Assembly (NCBI RefSeq): GCF_025398155.2 | Contig: NZ_CP104562.2 | Location: 3,224,001-3,288,000 of the forward strand | Length of the DNA stretch: 64,000 bases | Direction: 5' to 3' | Source: Roseateles amylovorans | Lineage (GTDB): Bacteria > Pseudomonadota > Gammaproteobacteria > Burkholderiales > Burkholderiaceae_C | In this document: positions 26,923 to 35,867 of the stretch, one piece after another | Numbering within the stretch: the first letter of the stretch is position 1 | Layout: every line of letters begins with the position of its first letter | Notes under the pieces: generated by a model | Seen by the model: only the letters and a program-made list of their open reading frames with translations | Database searches by the model: none | What the model was told of the DNA's origin: nothing | Program-made: the position numbers and the translations under genes

Positions 26923-28103
26923 CGCTTGCGATCAACGGCGGGCCGCGCGTGCGCAGCCAGGACTTCCCGGCCTGGCCTCAGTTCGACCACACCGAGGAGG
27001 AAGCCCTGTTGCGCAGCCTTCGCCAGGGTCAATGGTGGCGGGTCTCCGGCAAGGAGAACACCGCCTTCGAAAGCGAGTATGCGCACTATCACGGCGCGCC
27101 GTTTGCCGTCACCGTCACCAATGGCACGGTGGCGCTGGAGCTGGCGCTGCAGGCGGCGGGCATCCAGCCCGGAGATGAAGTGATCGTGCCCGCCTTCACC
27201 TTTGTGTCGACCTCGATGGCCTGCCAGCGGGTGGGCGCCATTGCGGTGCCCGCCGATGTGCGGCCGGACAGTTACGGCATCGATCCGGAGGCGGTGCGCC
27301 GCAAGATCACCGACCGCACCCGGGCCATCATCCCGGTGCATCTGTCCGGGCATTTCTGCGACATGACCGCGGTGATGGCCATTGCCGAGGCCCATGGGCT
27401 GGTGGTCATCCAGGATGCCGCCCATGCCAACGGCGCTCGCGGCGAGGGCGGCAAACGCATCGGCGACTGGCACACGCTGGCCTGTTTCAGCTTCCAGAAC
27501 TTCAAGCTGATGACCGCCGGCGAGGGCGGCCTGGTGCTGTGCCCGACCGAGGAACTGCGCGACCGGGTCTACCTCTACAGCAACTGCGGCCGTCCGGCGG
27601 GCGATCGCAGCTACAACCACACGGTGGTGGGCACCAACGGTCGGCTCAACGAGTTTTCCGCTGCGGTGCTGCGAGCGCAGTTGGCGCGTCTGGCCCAGCA
27701 AAGCGAGCGCCGCGAGGCCAATGCGCGCCTGCTCTCCGAGGTGCTGGCCGCGGAATCCCGGGTGACGGTGCAGGGCCACACGGCCCACGCCACCCAGCAT
27801 CCGCACTACATGTACATGCTGACGCTCAACCCGGACGATGGCCGGGTGCCGGACCGCAACCGGATCGTCGACTGCCTGATCGCCGAAGGCATTCCGGCTT
27901 ACCGGGCCTACCAGGCGCTTTATCGGATCCCGTCCTTCTGGCTGGCGCCAGCTCCGTCCACCTCGCAGGCGCAATTGATCGCCGAATGCCCAGTCACCGA
28001 GCACATCGCGGCGCAAGGCATCTGGATCCACCATCGCGCCTTGCTGGGCAGTGTGGAGGACACGCTGGACATTGCACGCGCCATCACCAAGGTGCTGGGG
28101 TGA
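26919..28103 (+). CDS. 3-amino-5-hydroxybenzoate (AHBA) synthase-like PLP enzyme (RifK/MitA-like)
   Basis: 394 residues of the DegT/DnrJ/EryC1/StrS aminotransferase family with AHBA-synthase hallmarks: FPAWPQFD near the N-terminus, LRQGQWWR, VTNGTVALELALQ, EVIVPAFTF, QDAAHANGARG, catalytic Lys196 in FSFQNFKLMTAGEGG, CGRPAGDRSYNH, GTNGRLNEFSA and a C-terminal WIHHRALLG. These blocks match my memory of RifK along the full length. RifK has two jobs: transamination making UDP-kanosamine (with RifL), and aromatisation of aminodehydroshikimate to AHBA. This is the diagnostic gene of the cluster. ATGA overlap upstream; the glycosyltransferase GTG overlaps its stop. Confidence 0.9.
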   Translation: MTLAINGGPRVRSQDFPAWPQFDHTEEEALLRSLRQGQWWRVSGKENTAFESEYAHYHGAPFAVTVTNGTVALELALQAAGIQPGDEVIVPAFTFVSTSMACQRVGAIAVPADVRPDSYGIDPEAVRRKITDRTRAIIPVHLSGHFCDMTAVMAIAEAHGLVVIQDAAHANGARGEGGKRIGDWHTLACFSFQNFKLMTAGEGGLVLCPTEELRDRVYLYSNCGRPAGDRSYNHTVVGTNGRLNEFSAAVLRAQLARLAQQSERREANARLLSEVLAAESRVTVQGHTAHATQHPHYMYMLTLNPDDGRVPDRNRIVDCLIAEGIPAYRAYQALYRIPSFWLAPAPSTSQAQLIAECPVTEHIAAQGIWIHHRALLGSVEDTLDIARAITKVLG

Positions 28104-29107
28104 CCGGTCCGGAGGTTTCGCTGGTCATTCCGGTGCATGCGAAGCCACAGCGGCTGGCCTTGACCCTGGCGGCGGTGGCGGGTCTGCGCGGGCCCACTCG
28201 GCTGGAGTTGATCCTGGTGGCGGATGCGCCGACCGAGGCGGTCCGGGACCTTGCGCAGCGCGTGCCCGGCGCCCGACTGCTCACCACCGCCGGACTCGGA
28301 CGCGCTGGCGCCCGCAATGCGGGCGCGAAAGCAGCCTCGGCCCCGCTGCTGGTCTTCCTGGACGACGACATCCTGGTGGCGCAGGACTTCGTGGAACGTC
28401 ATCGAGAGGCGCAGGCGCTGCAGCCGGGCCTGGTGCACGGGCGGCTTCGGGAATTGATCTCCTTGATCCGCGTCGACGATCCGGCCCATCCGGGCGACGG
28501 GTTGCCCGCCATCGACGCCGCGGCGCTCCGGGCGGGCAATTGGTCACCGCCGGCCGGGCTTCGGCAATGGGCCAGCACGCTGTCTCAGGCGATCGAGGCC
28601 CCCGAAGCCGCTGCGGTCTGGCCCTGGTTGGCGGCAGGCGCCAATCTGTCGCTGCCCAAGGCGCTCTGGGCCTCGGTGGGCGGATTCGACGAAGGCTACG
28701 GCCAGCGCTGGGGCATGGAGGACATCGACTTCGCGTTTCGGCTGTGGCGCTCCGGCGTGGCGGTGCGCTTCGCCGAGCAGGCGGCGGGCTTTCACCAATC
28801 CCATGCGGCGCCGGATCGCTGGGACGCTCACGGAATCAACCTGCGGCGCTTCCAGCAGTTGGCGGCTTGCCCCGCCGCGCAGGCCTTGGATCAATTGCTG
28901 GCGCCGTATGGCTCGCTGGCGGCTTACCGGTCGCGGGTGGACCAGATCCAGCAGGCGGCGTCCATGGTCGCGGGCTCGGCCGAGGCGACGTTCTGCGCCT
29001 CGGTGGCGATCCCTGACGCGGTCGACGGCAATACGACCCACATCGAACCGGTCGCGCCAGCGCCAGCGACATCGGCCGCCACCCCCGCGAATCTGGCCAA
29101 CTGCTGA
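28100..29107 (+). CDS. Glycosyltransferase family 2 (GT-A fold), candidate AHBA-ACP:GlcNAc transferase
   Basis: 335 residues. N-terminal SLVIPVHAKPQRL nucleotide-sugar fold, then the metal-binding LDDD (about residues 90-93), and the acceptor-side segment WGMEDIDFAFRLWRSG typical of GT2 enzymes. GTG start overlapping the AHBA synthase stop. In mitomycin (MitB) and pactamycin (PtmJ) a glycosyltransferase joins an ACP-bound aminobenzoate to N-acetylglucosamine; the neighbouring AHBA synthase and the PIG-L deacetylase make that the leading hypothesis. The last ~60 residues are low-complexity and overlap the convergent deacetylase gene by 184 bases. Confidence 0.8.
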   Translation: MTGPEVSLVIPVHAKPQRLALTLAAVAGLRGPTRLELILVADAPTEAVRDLAQRVPGARLLTTAGLGRAGARNAGAKAASAPLLVFLDDDILVAQDFVERHREAQALQPGLVHGRLRELISLIRVDDPAHPGDGLPAIDAAALRAGNWSPPAGLRQWASTLSQAIEAPEAAAVWPWLAAGANLSLPKALWASVGGFDEGYGQRWGMEDIDFAFRLWRSGVAVRFAEQAAGFHQSHAAPDRWDAHGINLRRFQQLAACPAAQALDQLLAPYGSLAAYRSRVDQIQQAASMVAGSAEATFCASVAIPDAVDGNTTHIEPVAPAPATSAATPANLANC

Positions 29108-29889
29108 GCGAAGACACGCCCGCTGCCGAACAGGCGCAACACCTGGCTCCGATACCGTGAGGCCGCGCGAACCCACGGCGACCACGCCACCGGCAGTCGC
29201 ACACGGCCCAGCCGCAGCCCCAGGGTGTCCAGGTGCTGTTGCACGGCGGGGCCCTCTGCGGTCTCGGCGTAGGGAAACTCCATGTAGAAGCTGGGAGACG
29301 GGACCAGTTGCCGCGCCGCCCGATGGACCAGGCAATGGTCGACATGCCGGCCCACGGCCAGCGGCGCGATCACAAGATCGTCGGGACGGAGTACGGCGCG
29401 CAAGCGTTCGAGCAGTGCGGGCGACGGATCGGGCCATTGGCCAGGATCGACCGAGGCGAACAGCGAGGCGGGCGCCGAATGACTGAAGCGCCCATCCACC
29501 TCCTGCCGAAACGCGGCCTCGCGCAGGCCCAGAGGAAGCAGCTTGGCCCCCAGATCGGCGATGGCGACGGCATCCTCCTGCTGTCGCCGAGGCGCGGCGC
29601 CCAGGCCGCGCCAACGATGGGCAGGATCCGCGTCGTCGTGCCGCGAGGCCGACCCGCCGACTCGCGCGCGGGGATCGACCGAACTCGGGGCGGGCGCGCC
29701 GTCATCGGGCGGCTCCCCATCGAAGACGGTCACCACCAGCACCTCGCCGTGGCGCGCCCAGGCCGCGATGGCACCGCCCAGTGACCACACCGCATCATCC
29801 GGATGCGGCGACAGGATCACACGGCGTTGAACTGGTCGATCAGCAGCGTCGAGGGTGCTGTCGACGGCATCGGCACGACCTGGCCCCAT
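28924..29889 (-). CDS. PIG-L/LmbE-type N-acetylglucosaminyl deacetylase, candidate MitC-like enzyme
   Basis: 321 residues. The zinc site is complete: SPHPDDA (His29, Asp31, Asp32) near the N-terminus and a distal GRHVDHCLVH. PIG-L enzymes remove the N-acetyl group from GlcNAc conjugates. In mitomycin and pactamycin routes such an enzyme (MitC, PtmG) deacetylates the GlcNAc-aminobenzoate-ACP adduct made by the glycosyltransferase, and here it is encoded beside the glycosyltransferase. Last gene of a minus-strand operon with the formyltransferase and MFS exporter. The C-terminal ~60 residues run antisense to the glycosyltransferase tail. Confidence 0.85.
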   Translation of the reverse strand: MGPGRADAVDSTLDAADRPVQRRVILSPHPDDAVWSLGGAIAAWARHGEVLVVTVFDGEPPDDGAPAPSSVDPRARVGGSASRHDDADPAHRWRGLGAAPRRQQEDAVAIADLGAKLLPLGLREAAFRQEVDGRFSHSAPASLFASVDPGQWPDPSPALLERLRAVLRPDDLVIAPLAVGRHVDHCLVHRAARQLVPSPSFYMEFPYAETAEGPAVQQHLDTLGLRLGRVRLPVAWSPWVRAASRYRSQVLRLFGSGRVFAQQLARFAGVAADVAGAGATGSMWVVLPSTASGIATEAQNVASAEPATMDAACWIWSTRDR

Positions 29890-29901
29890 CGCAGCAGCGT
29901 G

Positions 29902-30756
29902 TCAGCGGGCGCCATCGCTCAACGCCGGCTGGCGCATCGCGTCGTACGCGGGCACGCGATCGGGGACGGCAGCGGGCAGGGCCTCCGCCCCGGCGCCCAC
30001 GCTCAGACTCACCCGCTCCCGTGCGATCGGCTCCCGAAAAACCGGTTCCAGCACGATCGGCTCCGGCGACATCGGCTGTGACGCCGCAGGCGGCTCGGCG
30101 ATGGGCCGCGCCGACCGCCGTGCCGGCGTGGGGCGATTGTGCCCAATCATCAGCAAGTCCGGGCGATGCAACGGGCGCGTGTCCAGCGACGGCTCCCAGG
30201 TGGCCAGTTCCTCGTCCTGGGCAGTGCCCGGAATGTGGCCTTCGCGCGCGATCAGTGCCACCGTCTCGGCCAGCAGGCGCACGCCCAAGGGCGCCAGGTC
30301 GCGGCGCCAGAGTTCTTCCGCCGAGTCGTCGGGCCGGATCAGCACATGGTGCTGGGCCAGGATGGGGCCGCCGTCCACCTGCTGCGACAGCCGATACACC
30401 GTGCCGCCGGTCACCCGCTCCCGCATCCGCACCGCCCATTTCACCGCGTCACGCCCGCGGTGCAGCGGCAACAGCGACGGGTGGTAGCCGATGCCGCCAT
30501 AGGTCGCCCGCAACCGGGTGCGTTCCCCGATGAAATCGTGCGAGTGTGCCGCCACGATCAGGTCCACCTGCGCCGGCATGCTCGCCTCGCACAGGGTGCC
30601 TGCCAGCGAGACCGGCACGCCGGCCCGATCGGCCGCCGCGCGCAGGCGATCGTCCGCCGGGGCGAACACATGCATCACCCGAATGCCCGCCAGCGCCCGA
30701 AGCGCCTGGAACACCTCGGCCCCAAACCATTTCTGACCCGTCACCAACACGTTCAT
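29902..30756 (-). CDS. Formyltransferase-family protein
   Basis: 284 residues. Residues 1-180 are a 10-formyl-THF transferase/hydrolase-type domain: YHPSLLPLHRGRDAVKWAV, then VYRLSQQVDGGPILAQ with the catalytic Asp. The usual Asn two residues before the catalytic His is Gly, as in 10-formyl-THF dehydrogenase/hydrolase-type domains. The C-terminal ~90 residues are low-complexity Pro/Glu/Arg-rich. It could N-formylate an aminosugar or amine of the product. The start overlaps the MFS stop (ATGA) and the deacetylase begins 12 bases after its end. A housekeeping Fmt is excluded by length and context. Confidence 0.75.
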   Translation of the reverse strand: MNVLVTGQKWFGAEVFQALRALAGIRVMHVFAPADDRLRAAADRAGVPVSLAGTLCEASMPAQVDLIVAAHSHDFIGERTRLRATYGGIGYHPSLLPLHRGRDAVKWAVRMRERVTGGTVYRLSQQVDGGPILAQHHVLIRPDDSAEELWRRDLAPLGVRLLAETVALIAREGHIPGTAQDEELATWEPSLDTRPLHRPDLLMIGHNRPTPARRSARPIAEPPAASQPMSPEPIVLEPVFREPIARERVSLSVGAGAEALPAAVPDRVPAYDAMRQPALSDGAR

Positions 30757-32120
30757 GTCGCCACCTCGATCACTTGCGGCGCACGACGGAAGTAATGCGC
30801 CATCACCAGCAAGCCGATGAACTGCAGCGCCGCGCACACCATGAAGACCGTTCCGACCCGCCAATCGCCCTGAGGGAGCCCGCTGGTGAGCGCCAGCAGG
30901 GCGCTGCTGGCCAGCGGCGCCAGCACCACCGCCGCACTGCGCAGCGATTGCAGGCCGCCCATCAGCGCGCCTTGACCGACATCGCCCGACGCTTTGGACA
31001 CGATGCTCTGCAGGGCCGGCGACGCCGCGAACGACAGCATGTTGAGCGCGATGATGGCGTAGATCATCCAGCCCTCGGTGGCCACGCCGTAGACGAAGAA
31101 GGTGATGCCGCCAGAAGCCAGGCCCATCAGCACCAGCCGCTCGTCGCCGAAGCGTTTGTTCAGCGGCCCCAGGCAGAAGGCCTGCATCACCGTCGAACCC
31201 AGACCGACCAGAAACAGCGCCACGCCGACCTGGCCGGGCGACCAGCCGAAGCGGAAGTGGGTGTAGAGCACGAAACTGGTCTGCGACATCAGCTGCGCAA
31301 ACACCAGCACGCCGAAGGACAGCACCAACGCACGGGTGCTGGGACTGACCACCAGCCGGCCCAGCGACGAGAACGGATTCGCCTGCTTCAGCGAGAACGG
31401 CTTGCGTCCGTCCGCAGGCAGCGACTCGCCCAGGAACAGCAGGCCATAGACCAGATTCAGCACGCAGACCGCGGCACTCGCATACAGCGGCACCACCAGT
31501 CCGAACTCGGCCAGCAGCCCGCCGAGCACCGGCCCCGCGATGAAGCCCACGCTGAAGGCCGCACCGATGCGACCGAAGGTCTTGGTGCGCTCCGCAGGCG
31601 GGCAGACATCGGACGCATAGGCATAGGCCACCGACATGTTGGCTGCCGAGAGCCCGCCCAGGATGCGGCCGATCACCAGACCGATGAGGTTGCCTGCAAC
31701 GGCCGTGATCAGGAAGTTCAGCGCCATGCCCACCATGGAGAGCAACAGCACCGGTCGGCGACCGAAGCGGTCGCTCAGCGCGCCGATGAGCGGCGCGGCC
31801 AGGAACTGGGTGACGCCGTAGACCATCACCAGTGCACCGTACCAGGCGATCTGGGCCTCGCGCGAACCGGCCACTTCGCCGATGAACAGGGGCAAGGCGG
31901 GCATCACCAGGCCGATGCCCAGCATGTCCAGGAACACGCAGACCAGCACGAAGTGCAGTCGGGGCGGGGGCGGGGCCGTCGCAGCCGGGCTCGCCTCGCA
32001 GGCGGGGGCGGCTTGGGCACGCTCGGGCACATTCAGCGCGGTCGTCGCATCCGGTGCGGTCGCACTGTTTGAGTCATTCGTCGCATTCGTCGCCTGCGGG
32101 GCGTCATCGGGAGAGCTCAC
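30753..32120 (-). CDS. MFS exporter of the TetA/DHA1 type
   Basis: 455 residues with 12 predicted membrane helices after a ~55-residue Ala/Thr/Pro-rich cytoplasmic N-terminus. The first helix carries FLDMLGIGLVMPALPLFIG and the loop 2-3 motif A is DRFGRRPVLLLS, both typical of tetracycline-type drug:proton antiporters. Probably exports the cluster product across the inner membrane and gives self-resistance. GTG start with a GGAG site six bases upstream. First gene of the exporter-formyltransferase-deacetylase operon, 197 bases downstream of the alpha/beta hydrolase gene on the same strand. Confidence 0.85.
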   Translation of the reverse strand: MSSPDDAPQATNATNDSNSATAPDATTALNVPERAQAAPACEASPAATAPPPPRLHFVLVCVFLDMLGIGLVMPALPLFIGEVAGSREAQIAWYGALVMVYGVTQFLAAPLIGALSDRFGRRPVLLLSMVGMALNFLITAVAGNLIGLVIGRILGGLSAANMSVAYAYASDVCPPAERTKTFGRIGAAFSVGFIAGPVLGGLLAEFGLVVPLYASAAVCVLNLVYGLLFLGESLPADGRKPFSLKQANPFSSLGRLVVSPSTRALVLSFGVLVFAQLMSQTSFVLYTHFRFGWSPGQVGVALFLVGLGSTVMQAFCLGPLNKRFGDERLVLMGLASGGITFFVYGVATEGWMIYAIIALNMLSFAASPALQSIVSKASGDVGQGALMGGLQSLRSAAVVLAPLASSALLALTSGLPQGDWRVGTVFMVCAALQFIGLLVMAHYFRRAPQVIEVAT

Positions 32121-32317
32121 GGGATGCTCCGTTTCATATCGTCATGCCCGGCCGCTGCACAGCAGCCCATCGGGCCATTCGGTCCACACGGCGTGGCCGA
32201 TCAAGGCCACGCCGCGGGAGGCCTGTCGCGAGCGCCGGCACCGTCCATCACCTGCCGCAGGGCAGGCCCCGGTCGGGCCGACTCAGGCCTCCCCATCCCC
32301 TCAGGGCAAGACCGGCA

Positions 32318-33220
32318 TCAAGCCCGGACCGCCTGCTCCTGGCCGACCTGCGCCGCCGGCTTGGCGGCATGGAACAGCTCCGTCATCAGGCTCTGGTAAG
32401 TCGGGGTGCCAGTGGCGCCGATGCTCGACAGGAAGGCATCGATGGCGCGCGCGATCTGCGGCGCGAACTCCGGCTTTTCCAGGTCCAGGTGGGAGGCCCC
32501 TTCAATCCAGCTCACCGTGGCATGCGGAATGGCCTGGAAGGCCCGCTTGACCATGTGGCTGGCATGGCTGCGGGTGCCACCGATCAGCAGGACCGGCATG
32601 TCCAGCGCGGCCAGGTCCGCTTCCGTGACGGCATTGGCCGCGCGGATCCGGAATTCCTGGGCCACGGTGCTGCCGCTGTTGACGTTCTTCACCAGCTGCT
32701 CGGCCACCTGCGTGACCTGCGCCTCGCTCTGAGCCGCGGGGGTGTCATAGCGCTGGACCATGCGGGCCATCGATTCGACATCCTTGCCGGCGTCGAGCAG
32801 GGCGGCCCGCTCGAGCAGGTCTTCCGAGGCGGTGAACAGGGCCGGCTCCACCAGCACCAAGGCCTGGACCTTGTCTGCATGCTTGATCGCATATTGCGCG
32901 GTGAAGAAGCCGCCGTGCGAATAGCCGTAGAGCAGGGTCTGCTTGGAGCTCAGGACCGAGTCCATCGCTGCGAGGTGGTCGTCCAGCGTGGCCGACTCGA
33001 CGGAGCCCTTGAAGGTGCTCTTGCCGTAGCCGGGCAGCTGCATGCAGTTGATGGACCGGAAGGGAGACTCGAGACGCGTCAGCGAGGCCAGAACCCCCTT
33101 GTCACACAGGATCGCCAGAATGTCCCAGATGCCCGTTTGAGACTCGTGGGAATGAACTTCGACATCCGCCCGGGGCGAAGAAATGATCTTGCTCGCCAGG
33201 TCTTTCGGAATCACTTTCAT
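32318..33220 (-). CDS. Alpha/beta hydrolase (second paralogue in the cluster)
   Basis: 300 residues; nucleophile elbow GYSHGG (Ser101) and His in EGASHLDL. Paralogous to the protein at 12740 but with a longer N-terminus (a MKVIPKDLASKIISS extension) and a C-terminal ~30-residue extension rich in Ala. An acid residue of the triad is not assigned. Strong AGAGGAAG ribosome site before the ATG. It is upstream of the exporter on the same strand, which favours a product-processing or self-protection role. Two related hydrolases on opposite sides of the core operon may act on different forms of the product. Confidence 0.8.
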   Translation of the reverse strand: MKVIPKDLASKIISSPRADVEVHSHESQTGIWDILAILCDKGVLASLTRLESPFRSINCMQLPGYGKSTFKGSVESATLDDHLAAMDSVLSSKQTLLYGYSHGGFFTAQYAIKHADKVQALVLVEPALFTASEDLLERAALLDAGKDVESMARMVQRYDTPAAQSEAQVTQVAEQLVKNVNSGSTVAQEFRIRAANAVTEADLAALDMPVLLIGGTRSHASHMVKRAFQAIPHATVSWIEGASHLDLEKPEFAPQIARAIDAFLSSIGATGTPTYQSLMTELFHAAKPAAQVGQEQAVRA

Positions 33221-33344
33221 ATCTTCCTCTCAAGTTACGTTGGTAGGGCTGATGCCTCTGCGGCTAAGCAAAGGCCGACGCCGATGGACCACTCGGCGAC
33301 CGCGCTTCGGGGGCAAACCCGACGGGAGACCAGCGCTGTACGTC

Positions 33345-33362
33345 CCACCGGCAAGCCGGTGG
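33345..33362 (-). terminator. Hairpin downstream of the ABC permease gene
   Basis: CCACCGG-CAAG-CCGGTGG, a perfect 7-bp stem with a 4-base loop, about 80 bases past the permease stop on the minus strand. No clear U-tract, so termination strength is uncertain. Confidence 0.4.
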
Positions 33363-33442
33363 AGTGCCTCCCCGTTTCTGGCGCTGACCTCCCGCCCGCG
33401 TGATCGATGACCTCGACCCCACGCGCGGAAGGTCCTGTCAAT

Positions 33443-35857
33443 TCATTCCTGCAAGGCCCGTCCGGGGGCCACCCGCAGCGCCGACACCGTGCTGCCGGCG
33501 GTCGAGATCACGGCCACCAGCGCCGCCAGCGCAAAGGCACCGACCAGCGCGGGCACCAGCACGGCGCCGCTCTCGACGAAATCAGCGAGATAGCGATGGG
33601 TGCTCACCGCAGCGATCGGCAAGCCGATCAGCGCGCTGCCAATGACGATGAACAGCGGCTCGCGCCACACCAGGCGCGCAATCGCCGGCGCACCGGCGCC
33701 GTAGAGCTTGCGCACTGCGATCTCTTTGAAGCGCCGCTGGATGCCGTAGGCCGACAGCACATAGACGCCGATGGCGGAAATGCCGCCCACCAGCAGGCTG
33801 GTGGCCATCAACAGCCAGGCCAGCCGCTGGTCGTCCGCATAGTTGCTGTCGATGCGGTCCTGCAGCCGTTTCATGTCCAGCGCCTGGTTCGGAAAGCTGC
33901 GGGCCCACAACGCCGCGAGGGCGGTCTCCACCGGCGCCGGGTTCCCGCTGGCGCGCACCGTGAGGTAGGGCGTGCGCAGGACCAGCACATAGACCATCGG
34001 CTGAATCGCCTTGCGGACCGATTGCTGACGGATGTCCGGCACGACACCGGCGATCTGGAAGGGCTTTCTGCTCTTGCCGAACAGCACGGTCTGACCGACC
34101 GCCGCCTGCGCCGTGTCGAAGCCCAGCAGCGTGGCGGTGGTCTGGTTGATGATGACCTCGCTGCCTTTTTCCTCCGGATCCTTGCGCCCATCGAAGACCC
34201 GGCCGGCCACCGGGCGGATGCCGTAGACCTCGAAGAAGTCGGGGCGGATGGCCGTCAGCCGGACCAGGTTCTCCGGGCGGTCCCCGCGCTGCACATCGGC
34301 CAGCAACACCGCCTCATTGCGGCCGATGACGCCCGAAGTCGCGGTGACGCCGGTCACGCCGGGCAACTGGCGGGCGGCCTCGGCAAAGGACTTGCCTTCG
34401 GCGGTCATCGAATTGCCGGGCAGGCGCAGCACGATCAGTCCGCGGGCATCGAAGCCCGGGTGAATCGCCAGCACATACCGGGTCTGCCAGGCAATGCCCA
34501 GGCTCAGGCCCAGCAGCGCGATCGCGGCAGCAAACTGCATCAGCGTCAGCACGCGCCTGAGCCAGGCGCCCGCCAGACCTTCGCCATTGCCCGCATTCGC
34601 CAACTGATTCGCCGGCACACGGGCGGCAAGCCAGGCCGGATAGGCCCCCGCCAGCAGGCCCACCACCACCGCGATCAGCAGCGCCACCGCACAGGACACG
34701 GGCGTGAACACCTGATCGGTGGGCCGATGGGTGAGGCTGGCGAAGGGCTCCAGCAAGGCTGCGGCCAGCAGCGCACCCAACAAGGCGGCCGACAGCGTGA
34801 AGCACAGCGATTCCAGGGTGAATTGCCAAAGGATCTCCCGGCTGGTGGCGCCCAGCGTCTTCAGCACGCCGATCTCGCGCCGCCGGCGTGCGGCGCGCAC
34901 GGTGGCCAGGCTGGCGTAGTTGCTGGCGGCCAGCAACAGCACCACCACCGCCACCACGCCCAGGCCGACCACCAGCGCACGGTCGGCATGCACCGCCGGA
35001 TCGGCCAGCGACGCCAGGTCCGGATCGAAGTAGGCGTGCGTGAGCGAACCCAGCCGGACGTCCAGCAGATTGAGCTGGCCGATCTGCTGGACGATCTCCG
35101 GCGGATAGGCCGCCTGCAGCGGGGAAGCATTGGCCGCGGCCTCCAGGCGGCGCGCCACCGAGGCCGGGTCGACGCCGGGCGCCAGGCGCAGATAGATCTT
35201 GCCCTCGACCTTGGTCCAGGCGGTGAGCATCGCCTGACGGGTCTCGGCGCTCCAGAGACTGCTGTCGATGCCAGCCAGCGCCGCAAAGGGCACGGTCGTG
35301 GCGCGCGGTGGGGTGGCGACCACGGCGGCCACGGTGAAGACCTGGTCCACCATGGTGACGCGACGGCCGACGACCTGCTCGGACCCGAACAGACGCTGCG
35401 CGGTGTCGGCCGTGAGGGCGACCGCGTCCGGCGTGCCGAGCGCGCGGGACAGATCGCCATCCAGCACCTTCAGCGCCATCAAGCCCGCGAAATCCGGGTC
35501 CACCAGCGAGACCTTCAGCGGCAGCACCCGGTCGTCCACCCGGGCCGAGACCTCCAGCGGCATCACGCGGGACACCGCCTCGGCGATCGGCGGCTGCAGC
35601 AGGGCATCCCGCAGCACCAGCGGGGTGGTGTCCGACCAGGGATTGGTGGTGCCGGCAAAGTTGAAATGCGCCTTGACCACATAGGTCCGGTCGCGGTCGG
35701 GAAGATGGGCGTCGTAGAGGAAGGATTGGCGGACGAAGGCCAGCAACAGGAAGCAGGCGGTGAAACCGAGGACCAGGCCGATCAGCACCAGGGCGTTGTG
35801 ACGCGCCTCCTGGAGGATCATGCGAAGACCGATGCGGAGCGTGCCGATGGACATCAT
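33443..35857 (-). CDS. ABC transporter permease, FtsX/MacB type (two MacB-PCD/FtsX units)
   Basis: 804 residues. It has an N-terminal membrane helix (~20-42), a periplasmic MacB core-like domain (~45-285), three helices (~285-420), a linker helix (~435-455), a second periplasmic domain (~460-665) and three C-terminal helices (~680-800). AARRRREIGVLKTLGAT is the FtsX-family coupling segment, echoed by GIQRRFKEIAVRKLYGAG in the second unit. This is the eight-helix layout of unassigned macrolide/peptide-type exporters. It works with the ATPase 10 bases upstream and the HlyD-type adaptor. It may export the cluster product or protect the envelope. Confidence 0.85.
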   Translation of the reverse strand: MMSIGTLRIGLRMILQEARHNALVLIGLVLGFTACFLLLAFVRQSFLYDAHLPDRDRTYVVKAHFNFAGTTNPWSDTTPLVLRDALLQPPIAEAVSRVMPLEVSARVDDRVLPLKVSLVDPDFAGLMALKVLDGDLSRALGTPDAVALTADTAQRLFGSEQVVGRRVTMVDQVFTVAAVVATPPRATTVPFAALAGIDSSLWSAETRQAMLTAWTKVEGKIYLRLAPGVDPASVARRLEAAANASPLQAAYPPEIVQQIGQLNLLDVRLGSLTHAYFDPDLASLADPAVHADRALVVGLGVVAVVVLLLAASNYASLATVRAARRRREIGVLKTLGATSREILWQFTLESLCFTLSAALLGALLAAALLEPFASLTHRPTDQVFTPVSCAVALLIAVVVGLLAGAYPAWLAARVPANQLANAGNGEGLAGAWLRRVLTLMQFAAAIALLGLSLGIAWQTRYVLAIHPGFDARGLIVLRLPGNSMTAEGKSFAEAARQLPGVTGVTATSGVIGRNEAVLLADVQRGDRPENLVRLTAIRPDFFEVYGIRPVAGRVFDGRKDPEEKGSEVIINQTTATLLGFDTAQAAVGQTVLFGKSRKPFQIAGVVPDIRQQSVRKAIQPMVYVLVLRTPYLTVRASGNPAPVETALAALWARSFPNQALDMKRLQDRIDSNYADDQRLAWLLMATSLLVGGISAIGVYVLSAYGIQRRFKEIAVRKLYGAGAPAIARLVWREPLFIVIGSALIGLPIAAVSTHRYLADFVESGAVLVPALVGAFALAALVAVISTAGSTVSALRVAPGRALQE

Positions 35858-35867
35858 GGGGCGGTCC

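Noticed and set aside
30546..32072. 508-codon open frame on the plus strand
   Set aside because: Antisense of the MFS exporter and formyltransferase; composition is His/Gln/Arg-rich and unlike a protein.
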